NCBI GenBank assembly: GCA_036877525.1
Contig: JAZGTH010000007.1
Coordinates: 1,785,501-1,849,500 of the forward strand
DNA: 64,000 nt
DNA from: Chromobotia macracanthus
Lineage: Eukaryota; Chordata; Actinopteri; Cypriniformes; Botiidae
Direction of reading: 5' to 3'
Shown here: positions 11,160-24,630 of the stretch, piece by piece
How positions within the stretch are numbered: position 1 is the first letter of the stretch
Layout: each line of letters opens with the position of its first letter
Translations under genes and position numbers: made by a program
The notes under the pieces: model-generated
Seen by the model: the letters and a program-made list of their open reading frames with translations, nothing else
The model's database searches: none
Told to the model about the DNA's origin: nothing

Positions 11160-12469
11160 CATGAACATGCTATGCAAATTTTACCAGCTGAAAGCCAAAC
11201 AAATGTTTTCTTGCTATCAACAGCTGATTGATGTCACATTAAATTTATACAGGAAGTTTGGATCATTTGGTGCGTTATTTACTGTGGCAGTCTTACAAAA
11301 AGATCCTCCAGTATTTGCAATTCAACGAGTAGAGATGAAAACAGGCTAGTCTGTAGGTGTAGCTTTCAAGCTGGAATTCTTATTGTCATATTGCATTTGT
11401 GCTGCTCTTTGTAGGCAGCATTCACAATGCAAATTTAGACAGTATGACTGTGTTTCTAGAGCCCTAGAACGACCGATGAAGTCATACTCTGTGAACAGGA
11501 TTCTAACTAGCCAGGCAGAAAAATAAAGGCTCTTTGATTAATGTGACGCTAAACCTCATCACATCTTTATTTCTTGATTGCTTCCTTAATACCAAACAAA
11601 TCATTATTATAATCAGCAGAGCCATTATGAGATTGATTAAGATAGTCTGAACTGAAGATGACCTGTGCTGAAGAATGGAGGGGGCATCTGTAAGAAGGAA
11701 TATATTGTGAGCCCCTGTTCTTTATATTTTACAGTTACGCAATATTATTATTATGCAGCATATGGGGGCAGGATTTTCTGTGGATGTCTGTGTGAATGCA
11801 GACAGTGAAGGCTTATTTATCTCAATATAATGTAATATCATGCACAGGTCTTATGTGAAGTATTCGTCTGTGTAAAAAAGTGTTTTTTCTTGTATTGATT
11901 TTCTTGGTTACATAACTTTGCTTTATGTGAGTTGGAAAACAGTGACTTGCCACTCGGTTTTTGTTTTTGTTATGTAATTTAGGGCCATTCTAAATATATT
12001 TTGTCTCGTTATACTGTACAGTGTTTATTCAGTTATTAAGTCATGCACATGCTGTTAGTGTTATTTTACTAGATTGGTATAATTTGTATCTATTTGATGC
12101 ATTTTATTGAGGCTACAAGCCAACAAGTTCTGAAAGCTTGCGGTTCTTTCTGTCTGTCTTAGTCTATCTTTCTCTTTTCAGTTGTTGTTTGATTGACAGA
12201 AGATTCAACATCCCATTAACAATCACCCAGTTTAAATGAGTCTGTGATGATTTTAAAAAAAGTGCTTTAAACACTTGCCCTGGATTTCAGACCCCCCAGC
12301 CCCCATGCAAAGGGGAATATAAAAAGTTATATTATAACAATAGCACAACAAATGATTTACACTTTTACAAGTTTGAACATTTAGTCGGGTGTAACTCCAA
12401 ACATGAGGAGACAGTGTTCCTCCACTAGGGGGAGCCTCCAAAGTTAAATGAAACATGCGTAAAGCGTGC

Positions 12470-12503
<34 letters not shown>

Positions 12504-14676
12504 GAGTTTTGGGTGTTTTGTAATTTGATAATGTTTCAGTGGGATTGCCAGTGCAGAGAGAGCCTATAACCAAGTTTTCTGGCATGTTATTTGGGTATGT
12601 ATGTAAGTATGGGCCGTAGAGAGATTAGTAGCTACGCTCTGTATTTTGAAATACACTTTATCACATTGTTTTCATGCTGAGCGAAATCAAGGCGATGGAC
12701 AAAAATCTCCTTGGGTGTCTAATGTTTTTTTTGTGAAAACCATCTATGACTGTGTTTAAACCACTCAGTGCCATTAGATCAGGTGTACTAGAGGGGCTGT
12801 GTGCTATTTTCTTCAGATTTGTCTTTATAGTGAACGGGAGTTAGGGCAGATGTCTGCGAGTATTTTTGTGTGTTTTGTATGTATGTGTGTGTATATACTC
12901 TCCCTTTTCTCTAGGTTTTTTGTTAACACAAGATTTCGGTGTCCCCCTCCTCCTGAAATCTTTTTGCCTTGTTTTTATTAGTTAATAAATATCGTTTGGA
13001 AAAACTGACTGTTGTTCTTGAAGCGCTGGAGTTGGGAGTGGAGCTCCATATCCATTTATTACGTTTCCTTAACTAGCCTGGGAGAACATAATAGCTAATA
13101 AACTCCAATGGGCTGCTTGTCTGTTGTTTTATTTCAAGCAAATGTTAGTACTTGTAATTTATGAATTGGACAACTCAAAGGTTTTATGTTTTTTTACATA
13201 ATCTCATTGGCCTCAGTCCTTTCCCTGCTTCAGCACATTTAATCTTGCTTGTGGCAAATGCAGCATGCTAACAGTGGATGTCTGGGTTTTATTTTGGTCA
13301 AGCCCAAGACATCTGCCCACATTTGATTTTATTATCTGCCGTCTTTGGGTCAAGGGCGTTCATTTTATTTGATGTATGTTTAAATTAAGCCAGAAAAAAT
13401 GTTTTTGAAAACACAGTAATCCATCAACACACGAACAGTGTGCCCTTCACCCAGGCCAAACAATTGTTCTGTGGTTCTGATGATCTCCAGGGTGTTTAAT
13501 GAGTTTATTTAGCTTGTTCATTAGTAATGCTGTTCCTGTGTTCTTTATCAAAGTTTTTTAGGATGAGGGTTGCTTTCTTTGCTTATTAACAGGGTGTTAG
13601 TGGAGATCACTTCATGCAGTGTGAGTTTTGGCATGAGATACCGTCTGGCATTAACAGAGAGGCATTATCTGCGTCAGACGTAAGTGGAAATATGTGATAC
13701 TTGAGCAGGCGCATCATTGCATGTCTGACTGATGCAGTGTCCCGTTACCATGGCAACATACAATCTCCAACTTAATAACCCTTGTCACACCTCTCCTGAT
13801 GGCTTAGTATTGCTCTGTATGCTCTGAGTTTGCTTATGTACGCTGACATCAATGTTTCCTGTTTACAGCCACAAGAGGCGAAAATGTGGCTCACAACAGG
13901 TTCATCAGCAAAACTTCTCACATAATCCTCGTCATATGAGTCTCATTATTGTACATTACTGGTACATTACATGGTACATTACTGTAGCTCTCACTGCTCT
14001 GTGAAACGATAAAAGAACTTTGCTTTGCAAAAATTTTAAAAATGAAAAAGCAATGACATAAAAACATTTGATAAGTAGTGACGTACTTCAGCCAAAATAA
14101 GTTGAAGCTATTTGTTTCATGCTGTGGAACTGTGAGTGTGAAGATCTACAGTCAGTTGTCATGTATTATTGTTCTGGGGTTATTGGTGGCGAAATCTCAT
14201 TAAATATTGTGCTTTCAAAGCTGTACCTGAAACATTGACTTATACAGACATTATTCTAATTGGACTGGAAGTGATGAGCAAAATTAAGATATATGCATAT
14301 TATACATATTAAGATATGATATAGACCTTTAAAATCTGTTCATCATAATGTAAAAAAATGAATGAGAGACCTTAGGGTTATTCTTGAAATAACCATAAAG
14401 AGCAGTTGCTCATGTAGGCAGTGGAGCAGTTGTTTTTCTTCAAACTAAAACCCACGTGTGGCCCACCATGAAGCTGAAGTGTTTGTAGAGGCAGGTTAGT
14501 CACTCCTGCAGTGAATCATCCTCATCACAATGCATCACACATCCTGCTGCATTGTAAGAGCCACACCGTGTAGCAGCACTGATTCAATGCCTAATTAACC
14601 GAAACACCTACCTGAGGGAAAATACACAACTTACCACTTTTTACCCCATTGGTTTAGTACCAATACAATGCATGTG

Positions 14677-14680
<4 letters not shown>
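11160..14680. other. intergenic, no gene seen
   Basis: The only clear structure is the (CAGA)n microsatellite at 12471-12503. No splice-consistent exon chain was found on either strand. Confidence 0.4.
12471..12503. repeat. (CAGA)n microsatellite
   Basis: Eight uninterrupted CAGA units by direct reading. Confidence 0.95.
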
Positions 14681-14719
<39 letters not shown>

Positions 14720-14721
14720 TG

Positions 14722-14770
<49 letters not shown>
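14681..14770. repeat. (TA)n microsatellite, interrupted
   Basis: Two TA tracts are separated by 'gtgtgttttt'. The tract can extrude as a cruciform. Confidence 0.95.
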
Positions 14771-14773
<3 letters not shown>

Positions 14774-14774
14774 C

Positions 14775-17190
14775 ATAATTGTGATTCCTAGCAACAATGC
14801 CTTAATCCTTTGCTTGATAAAAATAGCTACAAATGTCTGGGAAACATTTTTCCATGTTTTATGATGGCTTTATGGATATGACTCAGAACATACATTCCCA
14901 TGCATGTGTTTTCCCAACACAGTCAGGATGAATGATCTGATGAACAACAAGGAAGTGTGGTATTAGAAGAATTAACATTAAATGACTTTCCAAAAGGCAC
15001 TTGAGGTTTTCTAAATATGCCCGACTTCCTCCTGGCAAGAGTGTGTAGACAGCTGTGTACTTATTGCTGCAAGGAATGTGACTATTTGTACGACATAATT
15101 CATCCCCAAAAACATAAATTAAACTGTATTATTCATTTCATTTCCTGTATTCTGCTTACCAGATACAGTTTATCAAAATACACTCAGGCAACGAGTCCCA
15201 TTAGATTTGCTTTGTTTATATTTGGATTTTCTTATTGCAAGACCACACTCCAAAATGATTAATTTTTTTGGTGTATTTGGGTAGTTGTAGGTTTTAGAAT
15301 AAAACTAAAGCAGTCTTCATTTGAGTTATTTGAAGGACATGCGCTACATTACTTTTATTTTGTTTTATTATAGTGATGTGTAGAATACTAAGTATATAGG
15401 GACATGTGTGTTACCTACTGTGGTGGGGGCCGAGGTGATTTCTGAAAACCTCAATCATCACAAATGAGGCGGAAAAGGTCCTCGCTGGTGATTTTAAACA
15501 ATCACAGGAAAGCTACGCTGTGTCTTTTCGCTTCTAACTTCAGGCTGAAATGGACAGAAATTTCCTCCTCTGGATATGAGTCTCCTTTTAGTGTGACACA
15601 CTTTTAGGCTCTTGACAAGAAAACAAAGGATCCTGTGAAACCTTGTGAAATGTTTTCAAACCGCATGTCTGGACAGTCCTGTATTAGCGGCTGCTGATGT
15701 GTTATTCAGGGTTGTTTTGTTTCAGTCACGAGTGTGGAATGCGTTGCCAACATTTAAACAAATAAACAGACTGTCAGCCCTGCTGACATTACACTTATCA
15801 GTACGTTCTCAGCAGATGCTGACAAATCGCTTTGATTTAAGAGTTTTTCTCCCATTCATTTCTCCCATTCAACCAACCAGCTGCAAACATGAATCGCAGC
15901 ATTTGATTTCAAGCAAAAATGTATTTGAAAATCTGAAAACAGTCTGTGTATCTGACAACATTGATTTCATAAAGTGTTGTGTGACATTTTAAATCAGAAA
16001 CAGTGTAATTTAGAACTGCTGTATTGGATATCATTCAAATGTATTAAATATATATAAATTACTGAAGAGTGTTGGAAGATTTTCATGGGAGCAAGGTTAT
16101 TATAGTTTACTAAAACTATTAAACATTTTCTGTTAACTGAAATCATATAAAATATTATTTTAAAAACTGAAATTAGAAATGTTGACAAAAAAAGAAGAAA
16201 TAAGTTAGCTAAACAAGATAGCTACAAACATTAAACTATAATTAAAATTAAAGCTACAAATATAAAAGCTTCAAAATTACAATAAAACTATAAACAAAAC
16301 TAATAACTGCACAGGAGTGGGCATTATTTACAAAAAATAAAAGTGTTCCATATTAAAAAATATTTTTCTTATTTTTTTCCAGTTTTTCCCAGAAGAGGGA
16401 GGAACAATTGCTAATGTTATAATATCTGAACATAATATCTAACATCCCAAATGACTAAAGGAACACTAGCTCACAAGTTACGCTTTGGATAAAAGTGTCA
16501 AATTCACTCTTTTAAACCAGTTTCATTGAATTATTTGTTTAAGCTGGATCTGCAAAGCTTTTGTATACCACCCTGTAAAGCCATGAAGCTGAAACTGTGA
16601 GCAGTCAAACACACTCTTACACTAACTTGGTTTTGAATGTACAGTATATGCTAGTAGTTTTTATTCGAAAGCATTAGCATGTTGCATACAGTGGGTGGTT
16701 GACAGATTTATTTAAGATTTAGTGAAGATACACTCTACTTTCAGTTACCCTAAGGAAGAGGGTTTTTTTCTGTGTATTTTTCTACCAACCATAATAAATA
16801 CATCAGCATTATAATATATAAATACAGCATTACAATGCAACAGTTGCACAAAGAGGCTTCAGCAGCAACTCTGCATTGCGGAGAAGCTCCGGTTACACAC
16901 CCAGAGTTGTCCTGGCTTTATTCCTGCATTCTCATTTCCAATTTGAGAGGGGTCAAACCTTAGCGGTCGTTACCAGGACTGCTGGCTGAGGCACGTTGGC
17001 TACTGTGATGAAATGACTTTCCATGTAAATTTGACAACTGGATGAGCTCAGTTCAGTGGTTGCAATAAAGTCTAGCTCACAAAAATGTTAGGGCTAAATT
17101 GCTCTTCCAAATACTAAAGATTTCATTAGCATTTATATTTTCATTTATGAAAAAGGCAAACGTAGATATTTTTGGTGATTCTCTTTTTTT
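14775..17190. other. intergenic, no gene seen
   Basis: The stretch is AT-rich, with an A-rich repeat-like block at about 16.08-16.31 kb. No supported coding exon. Confidence 0.35.
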
Positions 17191-17265
17191 GGTAACACTT
17201 TACAATAAGGTTGTGTTCGTTAACATGAGTTAAGGTAATCGTTAACATGAACTAACAATAAACGA
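17191..17265. mobile_element. short MITE terminus (GGTAACACTTTACAATAAGG type)
   Basis: The motif GGTAACACTTTACAATAAGG followed by 'gttaacatgagttaa' and 'catgaactaacaataaac' is a well-known dispersed teleost DNA-transposon end. Only one end is recognisable here. Confidence 0.6.
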
Positions 17266-17856
17266 TACACAGAACCTGTATACTATACATTTAATATGTA
17301 GAACCTGCATAGCATTACCCTTTTTCAAAAGCATTTGTATGTTGATAGTTGAAAATGCTGTGTTGGCTCTGTAATAATCTATAGATACTAATCTAATAAT
17401 CTCAGATAAAAAGTGGAAAAAACCTAAAATGCAAGATTTTTTTGCATCAGATCTATAGTATAGCTACAGTAACATTCTGTCTGTCTGAGTTTAATTTGGC
17501 TCGCACTGCACCCGGCCGCTGCAACAGGATGTTCCCAGAGGCATGGCATGTTCACTGGGCTCTCTCTTCACAGCTGTGGCCTGTACTCTCCGGGCTCTCA
17601 AATAACAGCACCTGTCCTTGTTGTGTCCACTACAAGCTCTCAAGGGAAGTGTGAGACAGAGGCACCATTTCCCAGAATGCATAGGTCAAACATCTGACAA
17701 CAGCACAAACCTGATGTTTATTTCTATAGGACAAAACTGGGGGTGCAAACAGGGGTAAAGTTGTGGACCAATTTTCAGCGTGTATAATTAAGTCATTGTG
17801 AAAATGGCAGCGCTTTAATTACATCCTCGTCGTCCTCGTCTGACGCATTTTCACGT

Positions 17857-17872
17857 CCATTGACGTCAATGG
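17857..17872. repeat. perfect 16-bp palindrome centred on a CRE core
   Basis: CCATTGACGTCAATGG equals its own reverse complement and contains TGACGTCA, the consensus CREB/ATF site. It lies far from any recognised promoter and may belong to a repeat. Confidence 0.8.
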
Positions 17873-18051
17873 TAAAATTGCGGTGCAGCAGCTCTTGTAT
17901 TTCATCTGTTAATCAGACAAATGGAATAATTCATGTGGATCAGAAAACCTTTCTGAGACTTTCTTGTACTCATGCATGTGGTTTCATTAATTTCATTACA
18001 AGATTCAAATAATATGATTTGTGTTCTATACAAATCATATTTGTGTAGAAC

Positions 18052-18216
18052 ACCTATAGCTCATTTGGTAGAATGTTGCATTGGCAGCGCAAAGGTTGTG
18101 GGTTTGATTCCCAGGAAACATACTGATCAAATGTATAGCTTTGTTTTATGTGAGATGTATGAACTCTAGGTCACTTTGGATAAAAGCATCTGCCAAATGT
18201 GGAAATGTAAATGTAA
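18052..18216 (+). mobile_element. tRNA-derived SINE
   Basis: Box A-like TATAGCTCATTTGGTAGAA and box B-like GGTTGTGGGTTTGATTCCC are followed by 'ggataaaagcatctgccaaa' and an 'aaatgtaaatgtaa' tail. It is the same family as the copy at 11.0-11.16 kb in the opposite orientation. Confidence 0.9.
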
Positions 18217-18394
18217 GATACACAAAGTTCTATTAATGCCCCCTTTTTTAAGCATTAGTGGCACAAAATGTTTTTGACATTTATTCTTTCTAGGAATTCT
18301 ACATTTCCTAACTTGCTTACAGTCACTATTTCTTCCGACCATTGTTGAGAGATTGCAGGAAAAAAAACATAACAACACACATCAGATTATTGTG

Positions 18395-18545
18395 ACAATG
18401 GTATGTAGCTACACAACATGCCATAACTATCACTACTGTATCAGTACTACACTGTGGTCACACTTACTCCCTTAGTCATAATGTTAAAGAGTTGTTTGTC
18501 CTTTTATTCAAATCACTTGTTTACTGATAACCAGATATTGTGTAA
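18395..18545. repeat. donor copy of a 151-bp exact duplication
   Basis: This segment, from 'acaatggtatgtagctac' to 'gatattgtgtaa', is repeated at 19552-19702 with no difference that I could see. No inverted termini are visible, so it does not look like an ordinary transposon. Confidence 0.9.
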
Positions 18546-19295
18546 GTAAACAGCCGACTCCCTTAAAATCTTTGTAGCATTTCTAAGAAGAGATGGGTGT
18601 TATCGCCACGGTCATGGATTTGTTTTCACTGGGTAAGATTTCCCCACCCATTTCCTGTGCTATCAAAGAAAGGGATTGATTAGGTAAAACAAACATGCGT
18701 TTGGCGCCTTCATTTCCGCAGCTGCCCAGGTCACTGTGTTGAGAATGCGATGGGGTTCAAGACCCCATTGTGTGTACTTCTTAAAACAAACCTATTGTCC
18801 TTCTTAACGCTCCTGAATTATTTATACATTTCTAAATGATTTGCTAAAAATGCTTCTTCCTCAGAGACATAATACAACCCACCTCAAAAAGGAGAGTTTG
18901 ACAGATTATGATGATAAAACAGAGCAACAAATGGTTGTACTTAAAATCACCTTTAAAAGTACCTTTAATAGCCCTCAAGCTGTGATCTCATGTGATCTAG
19001 ATGGACCTGATGTTTAAGTGACACAGTTTCTCATGAAGTCGTATATTGAGCTTAACTGTGTCACCAGGTTAATGCTCAGTTCAGAGTTCAATAGTGCAGT
19101 TTTGGCTGCGTAATTGCAATTTTCTTCCTAAGAATGTTTTCAAAAATGAGCTTTAAGGCTCTTTGTTATACTGTATACTGAGCATGTTTAGTCCAATAAA
19201 ATAGGTAGAATAGGTCAAATGCAGGTAACACATGTATTAAATGTGTTTTAAATGTTATGTTTTCCATGTTGACATAATTATTAGTCATGGTCAAT
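18546..19295. other. intergenic, no gene seen
   Basis: No exon or RNA gene supported. Confidence 0.35.
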
Positions 19296-19503
19296 TTAAA
19301 TCTGCAATCTCTGAGCTTTTAAAGTCAATAAAGTTATGAAGCAAGTAAATAACAGATCGGTGTTCAAAATGCTTTCCCCAGAAAAGTCAGTTTGGCTTCA
19401 TTTGACTTCAACATACATAAAGAAAAGTATTTAAAGTAACCTGCAATTTTATGCATCAAACAGAGATGGTGACAAAGGGGCAAAAGTTACAGATTGTAGC
19501 TTT
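19296..19503. mobile_element. degenerate family-B MITE
   Basis: The left end is TTAAATCTGCAATCTCTGAG and the right end 'gttacagattgtagcttt', an imperfect inverted pair. The interior holds 'cagatcggtgttcaaaatgc', 'gccaaactgac'-type and 'cctgcaattttatgc' blocks shared with the other copies. Confidence 0.65.
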
Positions 19504-19756
19504 CAGCAACAATTAAATAGTCAACAATACAATCATTGACAATGTAATAAAACAATGGTATGTAGCTACACAACATGCCATAACTATCACTACTGTATCA
19601 GTACTACACTGTGGTCACACTTACTCCCTTAGTCATAATGTTAAAGAGTTGTTTGTCCTTTTATTCAAATCACTTGTTTACTGATAACCAGATATTGTGT
19701 AATATCTTTCAGCAACAATTAAATAGTCAACAATACAATCATTGGCAATGTAATAA
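19500..19756. repeat. insertion: 51-bp direct repeats flanking a 151-bp copied segment
   Basis: The segment 19500-19550 ('ctttcagcaacaattaaata' onward) recurs at 19706-19756 with one mismatch (gac/ggc). Between them lies the 151-bp copy of 18395-18545. The layout is A - B copy - A'. A 51-bp flank is far too long for a normal transposon target-site duplication, so template switching or break repair is more likely. Confidence 0.85.
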
Positions 19757-20771
19757 CTAAAGCTTCCTGAGCTTTCTGTTCTGTTAGAAGAAGAGAGAGC
19801 TTCTCACCTGTTTGTGAGTTGGTGTAGAGCATGTTTTCATCATATTTTGATGCTAAATTCAGGTGACATTGGCCTTAGGAAACCTCCAGCCTGTGTTATA
19901 TTCCATTAGTGTTGCCTGCCTGCTGTTTGGGTCATTTAGGGGTAATGGTAATCTTGAAACATGGGACTTGTAATGGGCGCTAACTTCATTGTGCAGAGAG
20001 TTGAGACATTAATATCCGTGTTCGATCCAATTAATTAAACAGGGGCCAGCAGACAAATGTATTTAGAGATGAGAAAGGTAAACAGGAATATATTATCTTA
20101 GAATACATTGTCTTCACATTGTGATGTTTGGATGGATGAATGATGTGGATGAAGAACTGTTAAATGAAAAACTGGTGTGGATTCTAAACGTGTATGAAGA
20201 TAAAAAAGGAACAGTCTGTTAATCTTACGCTGTCCTGACATTATCATAAGAATCTAGATTACGCAGGTCATGAGTCTGTTTGTGTAGCAGAGGTCTAGAT
20301 TGGTAAGCACCATAGTTCATTGAAAACACTCAGGTTAACTTGTTTCACGTTTAGCTTGTGTAGATGCATATTTTCGCTGATGTTTCTGGTTTTCATTCTT
20401 GTTAAGAAACCTAGTTGAATTTATTTGATTCCGGCCTGATGATACTACAGGTAGTCAAGGCAACTATCACATGAAGCCAGCTTTTCATGTATTCCATTCA
20501 GTGAAAGACCATCAGATCAGTCATGTTCCCTCCTTCATCGGGCAGAAGTGTCTTGTCATTCCTGGCGTATCTTCCCTGCATGCAGATGAGCAGTTTGTTT
20601 AAGACATTGACACAGGCCCCAGATGAAAGTGCAGTGAAATTGTTGTGGAAATTGTGGAATAGAAAGAATACTTATCTTCGTCAAGGGCTTTTGTCTGAAA
20701 GCTCACCAGTATCACTGGTGAAGATTCAGTGAACCTTCCCTCTGATTAGACAGTACATCTATGTACAGAAT

Positions 20772-20930
20772 TTAAAGCTGCAATCTGTAACTTGCCTCCA
20801 TATTGCCATCTCAGTTTAAAATATAACATTGCAGGTTACTTTACATTACATATATTGAAGTCAAAAGAAGCCAAACTGACATTTTCAGTGATATTTCACT
20901 GACATTTCAATGACATTTGCTATAGCAATA
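20772..20930. mobile_element. truncated family-B MITE
   Basis: The end TTAAAGCTGCAATCTGTAAC is followed by 'cattgcaggttactttac' and 'gaagccaaactgacatt', as in the copy at 57.33 kb. The right inverted end is absent. Confidence 0.65.
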
Positions 20931-22428
20931 AAGGAAAATGGGATGCATTCATAAAATGTGCCACTAACATTTACCACTGCTATTTTCTTATGCAAGTCTT
21001 TTATTCAAAACAAGCTAGCTCAGATGTTCAAAAAGTTGATTTGTCTTAATGGAAGTAAAAGTAAGATCATTTAGGATTAGTACTGAGGTCAACTCGGACA
21101 GATTCTTCCGTTTTTCTTAACTTTACTATCAAATTAAAGTAAATCAGAAAAATAAAGTTTAGTTTTCATTTTATTAATGTACACAAAAAAAATAAATGAT
21201 ATTTTTACAAATTGTATTATTATTGTATATTGTGTTATTTTTGCCTGATCTATTAGACAAGAAAACACTCCTCAGGGTTCAAATAAAATTCTTCTCAGTA
21301 TATCAATTAGATGTTTTATAGAAAGTGGACATCATAACACTCGGTTATATGATGCTGTCTAAGTTAATGGGCAACGTATGTTCTCAAATTAATGCTGAAC
21401 TCTGGCATGACAGGAAACATCTGGTGGCCAGTACTTCCTTTTAACAATTTTATTTAGCCTTCACTCCCAGCATGATGCCCCTTCAGTATCCATAATTAAT
21501 CTGAGGACATATCTCTTTGCTTTTTTTTATTTACTCCAGCTAGGTTCCAAGAGATTCTCACTTCTTAGTTTTACTGTTTCATGTACACGCTATGCCGCTA
21601 AATAGACACAAGTGAACAGGTCATGTTTTCCTCAGTAGGTAACTATAGCAACTGTATGCTGCATATTCGATCATCACTTGACTCTCGTGTGTGTGAGTGT
21701 ATAGGTTTACATATTATTTATTGAGCCTATGAAAATCAGTTTATAATTTGCACACAGTAACAAACTCAAACTTATGGTTTAACAGACCAGCATTGTTGGT
21801 GTTTTGTTTTCTGGTCTAAAAGAAATCATTTCATGATTAGTTGATTCTAATCAGTTTAACCTGATCAGTTGATGATGCTATTTTTAGCCAAGCACGTTGT
21901 TTTTTTAATAGACATATTTTATGAATTACACTGGTAGTATTTTAGTAGTTGTTTGTAACTGCTACTGTTGTTTCTACTGCTCAGCACAATGATAAAGCCC
22001 TGCCTTTAGCTTTTAATGACTAACCTTTCTTATTCCTAAGTCTTTCGCATCATATTATTAAAACATACTATATTAAATACAGCTGAAGGACATGGTTTCC
22101 ATAATGGCTCAGTGACAAAGATTTTGAACAAATGGTATTAGATTTCCATTTGAATTGGGCAAATCCTTTCAAATCCTGTTTTCAGTGTGAATAGTTAAAC
22201 TTTTGATATGCTATAGTTACACCAGCGTCTAAGTTCCCACACCAGTGATTATAGTGAAATACATATTAACATGCGAACAAGATGCTTAAAAATTATCATC
22301 TGTAATCGCAAATATGACACATGATTGCAACACCGCCCGCATTTTATGAAATAATGTTACATGAATACACCTCAGGAGGACGTAACACAAATTACATTTA
22401 TACAGAAAAGAACATTTGTAGTAGTTGG
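20931..22428. other. intergenic, no gene seen
   Basis: Nothing beyond AT-rich sequence was recognised. Confidence 0.35.
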
Positions 22429-22640
22429 TTAAAGCTGCAATCGTTAACGTTTTTTGTTAAAATGAGCAAAAATCAGTTTTTGATCAAGAAACAGATCAGT
22501 GTCTTACCTTGCCTTTCGTTCCTTAAAATTTAAACTTGTCATCCACAGAAAGAAAATGACTAACATGCAAGTAACCTGCAATTTTGTGTTTCAAACAGAG
22601 GTGGCGATAGAGAGGCAAAGGTCACGGATTGCAGCTTTAA
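22429..22640. mobile_element. complete family-B MITE, 212 bp
   Basis: It has inverted termini TTAAAGCTGCAATCGTTAAC and its near complement 'cggattgcagctttaa'. TTAA is at both extremities, compatible with a TTAA- or TA-targeting transposon. There is no coding capacity. This is the best-preserved copy for defining the family. Confidence 0.8.
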
Positions 22641-24417
22641 AATGCAGCATATTCATAATATAGCTTCAACAATATGATACCAACTTCAGAAAAAAATCTT
22701 TGCACACAAAGTGCAGCCTTCACCAGATCGTAAAACACAAACAGCACATATGTATGTGATATTCGTGACCTACAACGACATGAAATGTCCTGCATTAAAT
22801 GTTTTCACCAAAAAAACACAAAATATCATAGACAACATAAAACATTAAGATCAGAAGCATTGTGGTCAGAGCGCAAGATTAAATGGCACACATCTGTAAA
22901 AAAGTGATTGGTGAGAGCCCGATGAAACGATACATACAGCGTTTGAATGGCATTTGTTTACATGCTGTGGTGCTACAGTTTGCATTGTTAATACTGGTGG
23001 GTTTTGAAACCAGAGTAAGGTTACATCTCTGTTATTTAGAGTGGAAAGAATACACAATGCAAAGCCAGGCCAAAGCAATGCACACACTATAAAATATTCA
23101 TCATGAAGAATATAATATTTACACAGTGCAAACACATTCCTTGAATTTAATGTGACGTCAGTGCAAAAAACACTGGCACATTAATCAAATCATATGGAAT
23201 GTAAGTGATTTCGCTTGGGTTACAGGTTATAATTACAGAAAAGGACTTTAGAAGCTCGAGTATCCGATATCAGGCCCCTTTGACTTTTTAATTTTGTCAC
23301 AGATTAAATCATTATTACTGACACCAGCAAGCGATATCTGTCATAGTGTTATGAGAGGCTGTTGAGTAATATACTCTAGGTAATGTACCTTATTTCTAAA
23401 GTCACAGGTTAAAAGACACATTAACAGTGTTACAAGTGCATGTTAAAGAATATGAGGTTAAAAACGCAGAAACCATGACGTTTGCATTTTAAATGTCATT
23501 GTGAAAAAGCATGTACATTAGCTTGTTGCAAAATACATCTTAAACTGATGAGCATGTTTTCTTACTGTAAGATGCTCACATTGAGTTTATATATATTGTG
23601 GTGCAGTGTCATTGTTTTGGGTCCCTAAAGCAGATGTTCTCGAAGAATCAGGTTGAGGACTCCCAATATTCAATGTGTTGAAATAAACACTGTAAATGAG
23701 TAAACCAGTCCCTACATTACAGTACAAAGTAATTAAAGGATTTTAATAAAGGAATAAATCACTCAGAAATGGGATTCTGTCATCATGTACTCACCTTTCT
23801 GTCTGTCATATGGTTTTGGATGACAGAGTAAACAACAGATTTTCATTTTTGGTGTGAATTGTTCTTTTAAGGACCAAGTTGTGCATAAAAATATTATCTT
23901 TCTGATGTCTTACAAAAGTTTCAATCTGGTTGTTTTCCAAGATAACAGACAGAAATGAATACAGCCTATAATACCATCATTCAAGTGTTCAAAAGAAATA
24001 AAAATTAAATTTTACATTAAAATAATTTCCAAATCCTCATATAAAGACAAGGGGCAATGGTTATATTTGGACATTCTTTTCAACGGTAAAAATATAAATT
24101 TTTGTGATCTTCATTTGTGTATGTTATATAATTACACAAAAGGGGCTGATCTTAAAAGACAAATAAGTGCATTACACATGATCTGAAAAAGATATTTACA
24201 CAGCAGTTAAGCAAACTAAAATACCGGGTACTACAAACAAAGTGTCTGTCTATTTAATAACATTAATTGGTAAATACTAGGAGAAATGTTTTTGTCTTCA
24301 CCCCTCAGAAAGCACAAGCAGTGAATTATGGGTAACAGGTCCAAGTGAGTCATATGACAGCTGTCACGGTGATCAGCAGTTTTAGTTTTAAACGGCACAC
24401 TGCCGCATTCAGTGGCA
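22641..24417 (-). other. calcrl 3' flank, including its 3' UTR
   Basis: This lies directly downstream of the calcrl stop. I found no minus-strand AATAAA between the stop and about 21.73 kb. ATTAAA variants exist near 24.25, 23.74, 23.29 and 23.15 kb, so the cleavage site cannot be placed. A small MITE occupies 23736-23872. Confidence 0.45.
23736..23872. mobile_element. short MITE (family C) in the calcrl 3' flank
   Basis: The element has 'ttctgtcatcatgtactcac' near one end and 'gtgaattgttcttttaagg' at the other. These match the common cyprinid element whose longer relative is at 44968-45439. Confidence 0.6.
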
Positions 24418-24630
24418 TCAGGCGAAGGGGTTTTCTGGTTTTAAGATGTCAATATCTTGGCAGTTTTTGCCGTTTAAGTGTTCTGAATGGCCGTCAATGC
24501 TGTAACAGCCCTGGACCTCTGTAATGGAGGACGCAGTGTATGAGGCGGATCTTAACGCTTCCGACTGTGTGATGGTGCTTCCAAACTGAATGCGATACTG
24601 ATTCAAGTGCCTCCTCAAAACAGCTTGTAC
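24418..24630 (-). CDS. calcrl: calcrl exon, C-terminal tail
   Basis: 213 nt, phase 0, residues 401-470. It opens with VQAVLRRHLNQYRIQFG, the helix 8/tail start conserved in CALCRL. It continues through a Ser/Thr-rich segment (SEALRSASYTASSI) likely to be phosphorylated, then SEHLNGK, and ends KPENPFA before TGA at 24420-24418. The tail end is the strongest single identifier of CALCRL rather than CALCR. Confidence 0.96.
   Translation of the reverse strand, partial: VQAVLRRHLNQYRIQFGSTITQSEALRSASYTASSITEVQGCYSIDGHSEHLNGKNCQDIDILKPENPFA

Noticed and set aside
18052..18130. tRNA gene
   Set aside because: Box A and B are present but the acceptor stem does not pair, and the SINE body and tail follow.
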